Shown: piece after piece, positions 1-5,200 of the stretch
How the letters are laid out: every line of letters begins with the position of its first letter
How positions within the stretch are numbered: the first letter of the stretch is position 1
Origin: CAYMRB01 sp964392615
GTDB lineage: Bacteria > Planctomycetota > UBA8108
DNA: 11,861 nucleotides
Reading direction: 5' to 3'
NCBI GenBank assembly: GCA_964392615.1
Contig: CAYMRB010000327.1
Location: forward strand, 1 to 11,861
Made by a program: the position numbers and the translations under genes
The notes under the pieces: generated by a model
What the model was told of the DNA's origin: nothing
The model's input: the letters and a program-made list of their open reading frames with translations, nothing else
Database searches by the model: none

Positions 1-1683
1 ATGTTCGGCAGTAGCTCTCTCGTTCTGGCCGCGATCGACATCCCGCCGTACGTGTGGGGGATCTTGGCCATCGTCGCCATCGGATTCATCTTCCTGATGG
101 TCCTGGCGAAGCAGTACAAGCGGTGTCCGTCGAACCGCATCCTCGTGATCTACGGAAAGGTCGCGTCCGGGCGCTCGTCGCGGCCGTTGCACGGCGGTGG
201 TGCGTTCGTCTGGCCGCTGATCCAGAACTACGCGTATCTGTCGCTCGATCCGATTCAGATCGAGATCCCGCTCAAGGGGGCGCTGTCGTCCGAGAATATC
301 CGCGTCAACGTGCCGAGCGTCTTCACGGTCGCGGTCGGTACGACCGGCGAGATCATGCAGAACGCGGCGATCCGCCTGCTCGGGCTGTCGGTCGGAGAGA
401 TCACGCAGCAGGCCGGCGATATCATCTTCGGGCAGCTGCGCCAGGTCATCGCGTCGATGCCGATCGAGGACATCAACCGCGACCGCGACAAGTTCCTCGA
501 GAGCATCCAGACGTCGCTCGAGCCCGAGCTCAACAAGATCGGCCTCGTGCTGATCAACGTCAACATCACCGACATCACCGACGAGTCGGGCTATATCGAG
601 GCGATCGGGCGCAAGGCCGCGTCCGAGGCCGTGCAGCAGGCGATGATCGACGTCGCCGAGCAGGAGAAGCACGGTTCGATCGGCGTCGCCGAGGCGGACC
701 GCGAGAAGATGGTCGCCGTCGCGAACGCCGAGAAGGTGCGTGACATCGGTACCCGCGAGGCGCACCGTGACCGCGCGATCCGCATCGCCGACCTGCAGAA
801 GGAGCAGGACATCGGCGAGCAGCAGGCTTCGTACGAGAAGGACTCGCAGGTCAAGGACGCCGAGCGCGCCATGCGCGTGCGGATCGCGGACGCCAACGCC
901 AAGGCGGTGACCGGCGAGAACACCGCGAAGGCGGAAATCGCCGCGTCGAACGCCGATCTGCAGGTGCAGGAGGCGGAAGCGTACCTCCTCGGTGAGGCGA
1001 AGAAGCGCGAGGCCGCGGCCGGCGTGCAGCAGCGTGAGTTCACGGCGCAGGCGCAGGCGATGGCCGCACGGGCCGAGAAGATCGAGGCCGAGCAGCGCGC
1101 CGAGATCGAGGCGCCCGCGCGCGCCCGCAAGGCGCAGACGATCGTCGACGCCGAGGCCGAGGCCGACAGGCGGCGCATCGAGGCCGATGGTCGGGCGCAG
1201 GCCGTTCGCATCGAGGCGCAGGGCCAGGCCGAAGCCACTTTCGCCAAGCTCGAGGCTCAGGCGCGCGGCGAGTACGAGGTCCTGTCGAAGAAGGCCGAAG
1301 GTCTCGAGGCGATCGTATCGGGCTGTGGCGACGTCGACTCGGCGTTCCGCATGCTCATGCTCGAGCACTTCGACCACCTCGCCGAGACGTCGGCCAAGGC
1401 GCTGTCGAACGTCAAGTTCGACAAGATCACCGTCTGGGACGGCGGCGGTGCGAACGGCACGAGCAGCACCGCCGGCTTCCTGCGCAGCCTCGGCACGTCG
1501 CTGCCGCCGCTGATGGACATCATGAAGAATCTCGGCGGCGTCGAGCTGCCGAAGTTCTTCGGCTCGCTGGCCGACGGCGAAGCGGAGAGCGCGGAAGGCG
1601 ACGCGGCGAAGTCCACGGTCGTTCCTGCGCAAGCGACTGCTGGCAAGCCGGCGCCCAAGCCGTCGAAGCCCCCCAAGAGCTGA
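1..1683 (+). CDS. Flotillin-like SPFH/band 7 membrane scaffold protein
   Basis: Bacterial flotillins sit on the inner face of the cytoplasmic membrane and organise lipid-raft-like microdomains. The 560-residue protein has an N-terminal hydrophobic segment at about residues 17-36, then the hallmark stretch KRCPSNRILVIYGK (40-53) that opens the SPFH/band 7 domain (about 40-200). From about 205 to 440 runs a long Ala/Glu/Lys/Arg-rich coiled coil with the repeated AEA/EAxA pattern used for flotillin oligomerisation. The C-terminal flotillin region (about 441-520) contains LPPLMDIMKN and VELPKFFG, and a Pro/Lys/Ala-rich tail ends the protein. Length is close to FloT/YuaG (about 510 aa), slightly longer because of the tail. 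ATG is the first base of the window, so its ribosome site and any upstream NfeD-like partner cannot be seen, and an upstream start cannot be excluded. Its own terminator follows, so it ends its transcript. Family is confident; FloT versus FloA subtype and substrate are not. Confidence 0.93.
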   Translation: MFGSSSLVLAAIDIPPYVWGILAIVAIGFIFLMVLAKQYKRCPSNRILVIYGKVASGRSSRPLHGGGAFVWPLIQNYAYLSLDPIQIEIPLKGALSSENIRVNVPSVFTVAVGTTGEIMQNAAIRLLGLSVGEITQQAGDIIFGQLRQVIASMPIEDINRDRDKFLESIQTSLEPELNKIGLVLINVNITDITDESGYIEAIGRKAASEAVQQAMIDVAEQEKHGSIGVAEADREKMVAVANAEKVRDIGTREAHRDRAIRIADLQKEQDIGEQQASYEKDSQVKDAERAMRVRIADANAKAVTGENTAKAEIAASNADLQVQEAEAYLLGEAKKREAAAGVQQREFTAQAQAMAARAEKIEAEQRAEIEAPARARKAQTIVDAEAEADRRRIEADGRAQAVRIEAQGQAEATFAKLEAQARGEYEVLSKKAEGLEAIVSGCGDVDSAFRMLMLEHFDHLAETSAKALSNVKFDKITVWDGGGANGTSSTAGFLRSLGTSLPPLMDIMKNLGGVELPKFFGSLADGEAESAEGDAAKSTVVPAQATAGKPAPKPSKPPKS

Positions 1684-1702
1684 CGCGTCGGCGATAGAAG
1701 AG

Positions 1703-1745
1703 ACCCGTCCGCGGCTGTTCACCGGACAGCGCGGGCGGGTTTTTT
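1703..1745 (+). terminator. Intrinsic terminator after the flotillin gene
   Basis: ACCCGTCCGCG (1703-1713) pairs with CGCGGGCGGGT (1730-1740) over 11 pairs with one G-U wobble. The stem extends inward through CTGT (1715-1718) and ACAG (1726-1729) after a single bulged G at 1714. Six T residues follow directly at 1740-1745. It lies 19 bp past the flotillin stop. Read on the minus strand, the hairpin is followed by mixed sequence without a T tract, so it should act mainly on flotillin transcripts rather than on surE, which ends at 1773. Confidence 0.88.
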
Positions 1746-1772
1746 CATGCCTGGGCGAGGGCGAGGGGGCGC

Positions 1773-2477
1773 TCAGTCGGCCCTCAGCTCGAGCGGGATG
1801 CGCGTGATCGCGATGCGACCGCCCATGCAGACGTCGACGTCGTGCCCGGCAGCGCGCGGGCGGGAGTGATAATCGCCGGCGTAGACGAACGCGTCGCCGT
1901 CGCGGTGGTACGCGACGCCGAGGGGACAGGGATCCAGCGGGCAGAACACGAGCTCGGGGTCGGTGTCGGGCGGGGCCGACTCGAGACTGGGCAGGTTGAT
2001 GCTCCAGAAGAACCGACCGTCCTGCGGCCGGGACAGCACGTCCTCGAGCGCGCGTCGAGCGCGCCGCGCCGTGACGTCCCAATCGACCTGCCGCTGCGGC
2101 CCGACGTACTGCGAGACGGCCACGGCGGGAACGCCGAGGAGTGCGGCCTCGCGGGCGGCGGCGATCGTCCCGGACATGTAGGCGTCGGCGCCGAGATTGC
2201 CCCCTCGGTTGATGCCGGCGAGCAGCCACTCCGCATCGAGGGCCAGGCCGCGGAGCGCGATCCGCGTGCAATCAGCCGGCGTGCCGTCGACGCGAAAACG
2301 GCCGGGAGCCTCTTCACGCACGGCGATCGAGCCGTGCATCGTCACCTGGTGACCGATGCCCGATTGCTCCTCGTCCGGCGCGCAGATCACGAGCGAGCCG
2401 AGATCACGGACGGCTTCCTCCAGCGCTCGAAGGCCGGGGGCGTCGATGCCGTCGTCGTTGGTCAGAATCCAGGTCAT
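1773..2477 (-). CDS. surE: 5'/3'-nucleotidase SurE
   Basis: SurE is a cytoplasmic divalent-metal-dependent phosphatase acting on nucleoside 5'- and 3'-monophosphates (and, in some species, short polyphosphate). It is linked to stationary-phase survival and stress. The 234-residue protein opens with the family signature WILTNDDGI, giving metal ligands D8 and D9. It continues with S39 in EEQSGIGH, GTPADC (65-70), the AGINRGGN block with N90, and the SGTIAAAREAALLGVPA segment (102-118). These match the D8/D9/S39/N-type active site of the family. The frame stays open for 80 codons upstream, but that extension is Pro/Arg/Gly-rich and unlike SurE, so I place the start at the ATG at 2477 that sets NDDG at the usual distance. 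No good Shine-Dalgarno is visible there. At 234 aa it is slightly shorter than the usual 245-265. It is divergent from rnd and convergent with the flotillin gene. Confidence 0.94.
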   Translation of the reverse strand: MTWILTNDDGIDAPGLRALEEAVRDLGSLVICAPDEEQSGIGHQVTMHGSIAVREEAPGRFRVDGTPADCTRIALRGLALDAEWLLAGINRGGNLGADAYMSGTIAAAREAALLGVPAVAVSQYVGPQRQVDWDVTARRARRALEDVLSRPQDGRFFWSINLPSLESAPPDTDPELVFCPLDPCPLGVAYHRDGDAFVYAGDYHSRPRAAGHDVDVCMGGRIAITRIPLELRAD

Positions 2478-2514
2478 GGTCGAATACCGACGTTCCAGCG
2501 GCGAAGAACGCGCG

Positions 2515-2543
2515 AGAATACCGGATCTCGCATCGATTGAGAA
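2515..2543 (-). promoter_or_regulatory. Possible weak sigma70-type promoter for surE
   Basis: On the minus strand TTCTCA (2543-2538) and TATTCT (2520-2515) are 17 bp apart, each matching four of six consensus bases. Initiation near 2508 would give a leader of about 30 nt before the surE ATG. Matches this weak arise by chance, so this is a suggestion from spacing and position only. Confidence 0.25.
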
Positions 2544-2627
2544 CGGCCTGCCCGTGTTCGCTGCCCCCGGATCCGGTCCTCTCCGTTCTCGTCCTGGTCC
2601 CCATGTGGCGACGGGATCCGGCGCCAA

Positions 2628-2656
2628 TTGCCATTCCCCCGGCGGTTTGATAGGCT
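2628..2656 (+). promoter_or_regulatory. Possible sigma70-type promoter for rnd
   Basis: TTGCCA (2628-2633, five of six consensus bases) is followed after 17 bp by TAGGCT (2651-2656, three of six). Initiation near 2663 would leave a leader of about 47 nt before the rnd ATG, enclosing the GGGGAA ribosome-binding site. The -35 is good and the -10 is poor. The GATAG-type -10 resembles the one proposed upstream of the exported-protein gene at 4260. Confidence 0.33.
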
Positions 2657-2692
2657 TGCCGGCCGTCGGCAGCGGAGAGGCGCCGACGAACA

Positions 2693-2698
2693 GGGGAA
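2693..2698 (+). promoter_or_regulatory. Ribosome-binding site deciding the rnd start
   Basis: GGGGAA ends 11 nt before the ATG at 2710. It supports that ATG over the in-frame upstream candidates at 2356 and 2476, which lie inside or at the edge of surE and would add a low-complexity extension with no RNase D character. Confidence 0.5.
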
Positions 2699-2709
2699 CA
2701 CGACACTTC

Positions 2710-3891
2710 ATGCTCATCGAAGACAGCGCAGCGTTCGAAGAGATCCTTCAGGAGTGTCGTCGGCAGCGACGCATCGCCTTCGATACGGAGTTCATCCGCG
2801 AGCGCCGATTCAAGCCGCAGCTGTGCTTGATTCAGCTCGCAGTCGGCGATCAGGTCGTCGCGGTCGATCCGTTCGAGGTGGCCGGTCTCGATCCCCTCGT
2901 CGATCTGCTCGTCGATCCCGACGTCCTGACGATCGTCCACGCCGGCCAGCAGGACATGGAGATTTTCTTCGCTGGCACCGACGCCCTTCCGAGCAACGTC
3001 TTCGACACGCAGATCGCGGCGGCGCTGCTCGGCTACGGCGACAGCATCGGCTACTCGCGGCTCGTCGAGGAGCTCGAAGGCGTGCGGCTGTCGAAGGCGC
3101 AGACCTTCACCGATTGGGCGCGCCGCCCCCTGTCCGACGCGCAGATTCGCTACGCGCTCGACGACGTGATTCACCTGCCGTCGATGTGCGACAAGTTGAC
3201 GCAGGACCTCGACGCGACCGGCCGTCGGTCGTGGCTCGAGGAGGAGCTGCGGGTCTACGAGGATCCGTTCTTCTACCGTCGCGATCCGGCGACCTTGTAT
3301 CGGCGGGTCAAGGGGGCCGCGCGACTCAACCGGCGCGAGCTGGCCGTTCTGCGGGAGTTGGCACGGTGGCGCGAGGTCGAGGCGGAACGACGGGATCGTC
3401 CGCGCAATCACATCGTCGCCGACGAGGTGCTCGTCGAGCTCGCCCGCACGAAGCCGCGCCAGATCGAGAAGCTGCGCGGGATGCGCGGCCTGCATCCGCA
3501 GCTGGTCAAGCGTAGCGCGAAGGCGATCGTCCGCGCGGTGGGTGACGGCGTCGAGCTACCGCCCGAGGAGCACCCGGCGCCGATCGAGAAGAGCTCGAAG
3601 GACCCCGCGCTCGGCCTCGTCGTCGACCTGCTCGAGACGTTCCTCAAGGCCCGCGCTCAGGAGCTCCGCATCGGCGCCGGCTACCTGGCGACGCGCACGG
3701 AGCTCCACGAGCTCGCCCGGCGCCAACGCGCCGGCGAGATCGAGCGGGACGACGAGGCCGCCCGCGACATCCGCGCTCTGCGAGGATGGCGTCGCGAGCT
3801 GATCGGCGAAGATCTGATCGGCTTGCTCGAGGGGCGGTATCACGTCGGCATCGCGCCGCAGGACGGCAGCGTCGTGATTCACGCGCTGTGA
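2710..3891 (+). CDS. rnd: Ribonuclease D (DEDDy 3'-5' exoribonuclease with HRDC domains)
   Basis: RNase D trims 3' ends of tRNA precursors and other structured RNAs in the cytoplasm. The 393-residue protein (E. coli Rnd is 375) begins with the DEDD exonuclease domain. Exo I is AFDTEFIRER, giving catalytic D25 and E27. Exo II is IVHAGQQDMEIF with D82. Exo III is RYALDDVIHLP, where Y148 and D152 make it the DEDDy subclass. A first HRDC domain spans about 205-285, and a second HRDC-like domain about 300-375 contains LATRTELHELARRQ and GWRRELIGEDL. Two HRDC domains fit true RNase D rather than a short exonuclease-only relative. The ATG at 2710 is chosen because it has a GGGGAA site upstream and gives the normal short N-terminus before Exo I. 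The gene is divergent from surE by 232 bp. Its end faces a small reverse gene across 46 bp, with no clear terminator. Confidence 0.94.
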   Translation: MLIEDSAAFEEILQECRRQRRIAFDTEFIRERRFKPQLCLIQLAVGDQVVAVDPFEVAGLDPLVDLLVDPDVLTIVHAGQQDMEIFFAGTDALPSNVFDTQIAAALLGYGDSIGYSRLVEELEGVRLSKAQTFTDWARRPLSDAQIRYALDDVIHLPSMCDKLTQDLDATGRRSWLEEELRVYEDPFFYRRDPATLYRRVKGAARLNRRELAVLRELARWREVEAERRDRPRNHIVADEVLVELARTKPRQIEKLRGMRGLHPQLVKRSAKAIVRAVGDGVELPPEEHPAPIEKSSKDPALGLVVDLLETFLKARAQELRIGAGYLATRTELHELARRQRAGEIERDDEAARDIRALRGWRRELIGEDLIGLLEGRYHVGIAPQDGSVVIHAL

Positions 3892-3937
3892 GCAGAGCTG
3901 TTCCGAGGCGAACCCGAGGTCCCCACCCGGCCGGCGA

Positions 3938-4123
3938 TCAGCCGTAGTACATCTCGACGGGCTCGGCGCTCGGGACGAGCTGTTCGAGACCGGCGACAAG
4001 TGCGCGGATCTCGTCACGGGTCAGACACCCGTGCACGAACTGCAGGATTTCCTCCACTCCGACGCCTATCTCTTGCATTTCGATGACGGTGTCGCAGTTG
4101 CAGTCGTAGAGCAATTGGGCCAT
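3938..4123 (-). CDS. Small uncharacterised protein with a CNC motif (61 aa)
   Basis: I do not recognise this protein. The frame starts at ATG 4123 with CTCC at 4131-4134 (GGAG on the coding strand) 7 nt upstream, a well-placed ribosome-binding site. It encodes 61 residues. By my count about 80 percent of codons end in G or C, as expected for a coding frame in this genome. The protein opens MAQLLYDCNCD with C8 and C10, and has one further cysteine, C33 in VHGCLTRDEIR. It is acidic and looks mostly helical: an amphipathic stretch at about 12-32, a second at about 36-50, then a PSAEPVEMYYG tail. There is no signal peptide or membrane segment, so it is probably cytoplasmic. The three cysteines could bind metal or form disulfides, which is speculative. 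It is divergent from the exported-protein gene and shares its control region. The upstream in-frame extension runs antisense through that neighbour and is not coding. Confidence 0.6.
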   Translation of the reverse strand: MAQLLYDCNCDTVIEMQEIGVGVEEILQFVHGCLTRDEIRALVAGLEQLVPSAEPVEMYYG

Positions 4124-4130
4124 TTCGACG

Positions 4131-4134
4131 CTCC
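4131..4134 (-). promoter_or_regulatory. Ribosome-binding site of the 61-aa gene
   Basis: The coding strand reads GGAG with 7 nt to the ATG at 4123. This spacing is the main reason to call a short gene inside a much longer open frame and to fix its start here. Confidence 0.5.
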
Positions 4135-4235
4135 GTGGATCGGTGGATCCCCTCTCAGACGTCTTATCGGCGAGCGGCGCGGGGATTTTGAGCGGTAAAC
4201 TTCGCCTCGAGGCAGCGGTGACATGTTTTGCGCGC

Positions 4236-4281
4236 CTTGTCAGCGCGACCCGAGTCCGATAGCATCGACTCTCGTCAGCGC
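4236..4281. repeat. Direct repeat CTnGTCAGCGC, candidate operator pair
   Basis: CTTGTCAGCGC (4236-4246) and CTCGTCAGCGC (4271-4281) match at 10 of 11 bases and start exactly 35 bp apart. The first covers the forward -35; the second covers the forward start point and lies in the spacer of the reverse promoter. The second copy also contains the 8-bp palindrome CAGCGCTG (4276-4283). The placement suggests a regulator binding site; no regulator is identified. Confidence 0.35.
4237..4265 (+). promoter_or_regulatory. Probable sigma70-type promoter for the exported-protein gene
   Basis: TTGTCA (4237-4242, five of six consensus bases) and TAGCAT (4260-4265, four of six) are separated by 17 bp. Initiation near 4272 gives a leader of about 35 nt that contains the AGGAGG ribosome site. 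Box quality, spacing and position agree, making this the best-supported promoter in the window, though it remains a by-eye call. Confidence 0.48.
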
Positions 4282-4287
4282 TGTCAA
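4259..4287 (-). promoter_or_regulatory. Possible promoter for the 61-aa gene (consensus -35)
   Basis: On the minus strand a perfect TTGACA (4287-4282) is followed after 17 bp by TGCTAT (4264-4259, three of six consensus bases). Initiation near 4252 would give a leader of about 130 nt before the ATG at 4123. The -35 is the best in the window and the -10 is weak. Its -10 overlaps the -10 of the opposing promoter almost exactly. Confidence 0.35.
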
Positions 4288-4291
4288 CGGC

Positions 4292-4297
4292 AGGAGG
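4292..4297 (+). promoter_or_regulatory. Consensus ribosome-binding site fixing the exported-protein start
   Basis: AGGAGG stands 9 nt before the ATG at 4307. An in-frame ATG at 4223 would add 28 residues in front of the signal peptide, overlaps the promoter boxes, and has no comparable ribosome site, so it is rejected. Confidence 0.8.
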
Positions 4298-4306
4298 ATC
4301 TCGACC

Positions 4307-5200
4307 ATGCAGACGAGACGAACCCTCACCGGCCTTGTTGCGGTCGTCGTCGCGGCCGTTCTCGTCGTGCCGGCCGCGCTCGGAGCGGACGCGTTCGCGC
4401 CGGACGAGAAGACCGACAAGTCCGACAAATCCGACAAGACCGACAAGACGTCGCGCAAGCGCACCAGCGACTCGAAGAAGCGGAAGATCGACAAGAACGC
4501 GCCGTGGGTCGTTCCGAGAGCCGGCTACCGTCGTCTTCTCGAGAAGGTCTTCGAGCGCGAGGAGAGCCCGCGTGAGCTGCGTCTCCGGTTGCGCGTCGTT
4601 CCCGACGGCTATGTCTACTACATGGCGCGAGACCTCGAGGAGATCGAGCGCGCCGGCTACGAAGGCAAGAAGCTCGAGAGCGAGGTCAAGAAGCTGCATC
4701 GCAAGCACCGCATCTGGCGTGGCAAGGTGCTGCTGCTCCTCGATTTCGTGACCAGCGGCGACCGGGCGTATTGCTTCCTGCGGCAGAGCCCTCAGAAGCA
4801 CGTCGAGGTGAAGCTCAAGAAGAAGCGCCTGAGCATGTCGATCACCGAGGTCAAGCCGAAGCCGAAGTGGGGGATCTGGCAGGTCTTCGAGACACCGCCG
4901 AACTCGAAGCGCCGAGTCAATCGGCTCAAGCTCGCGAACGTGACGAGAATGAACCTCGGACTGGCGTCGGCGTCGCTGCGGACGAAGAACGAGGAGCCGT
5001 TCACCGTGACGGTCAGCGGCATCATCGTGTCGAAGTTCACGGGCGGCATCGAGAGCATCAACGAGCGGGAGCGCCAGATCTCTGCGAACCGGATCCGTGA
5101 CGTCACGATCGACAACGTTCGCTTCACGGTCTATCCGAAGCGCTGGAAGGTTCCGAAGATGTCGTCCGCGCTGGCGGATCTCATCGAGCGCCTGAACTGA
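4307..5200 (+). CDS. Uncharacterised exported lysine-rich protein (297 aa)
   Basis: I do not recognise the family. The N-terminus is a classic signal peptide: charged MQTRR, a hydrophobic core at about 8-22, then PAALG before a likely type I cleavage after G26 (A-L-G|A). No lipobox cysteine is present, so a periplasmic or secreted soluble protein is expected. A very hydrophilic linker follows (about 33-63) with four T/S-D-K units at 36-47 and a Lys/Arg-rich segment. The remainder (about 68-297) is basic, with a charged helical part (about 73-138), a short hydrophobic VLLLLDFV strand (141-148), and probable beta-rich stretches such as FTVTVSGIIVSKF (232-244) and VTIDNVRFTVYPKRW (266-280). C156 is the only cysteine. 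There is no obvious catalytic motif. The start rests on the AGGAGG site and signal peptide. Its last 20 bp overlap the 3' end of addA on the other strand. Cell-envelope binding through the basic region is a guess only. Confidence 0.88.
   Translation: MQTRRTLTGLVAVVVAAVLVVPAALGADAFAPDEKTDKSDKSDKTDKTSRKRTSDSKKRKIDKNAPWVVPRAGYRRLLEKVFEREESPRELRLRLRVVPDGYVYYMARDLEEIERAGYEGKKLESEVKKLHRKHRIWRGKVLLLLDFVTSGDRAYCFLRQSPQKHVEVKLKKKRLSMSITEVKPKPKWGIWQVFETPPNSKRRVNRLKLANVTRMNLGLASASLRTKNEEPFTVTVSGIIVSKFTGGIESINERERQISANRIRDVTIDNVRFTVYPKRWKVPKMSSALADLIERLN
4412..4447 (+). repeat. Four 9-bp tandem units encoding (T/S)DK
   Basis: Units ACCGACAAG, TCCGACAAA, TCCGACAAG and ACCGACAAG lie head to tail. They encode TDK-SDK-SDK-TDK at residues 36-47 of the exported protein, just after the signal peptide. 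Gain or loss of a unit would keep the frame, so linker length could vary between strains. Confidence 0.8.

Noticed and set aside
2356..2709. N-terminal extension of RNase D to 2356 or 2476
   Set aside because: It would overlap surE and add a region with no family similarity; the ATG at 2710 has a ribosome site and gives the usual distance to the Exo I motif.
2478..2717. N-terminal extension of SurE to 2717
   Set aside because: The extra 80 residues are Pro/Gly/Arg-rich, unlike SurE, and would overlap the rnd start. The NDDG motif sits correctly with the ATG at 2477.
3892..3937. Possible terminator between rnd and the small reverse gene
   Set aside because: The 46 bp contain short GC-rich repeats of CCGAGG type but no stable hairpin followed by a T tract on either strand.
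3556..4017. 153-codon minus-strand frame over the rnd 3' end
   Set aside because: Most of it is antisense to the second HRDC domain of RNase D, it has no ribosome site or domain, and it conflicts with the better-supported 61-aa gene in another frame.
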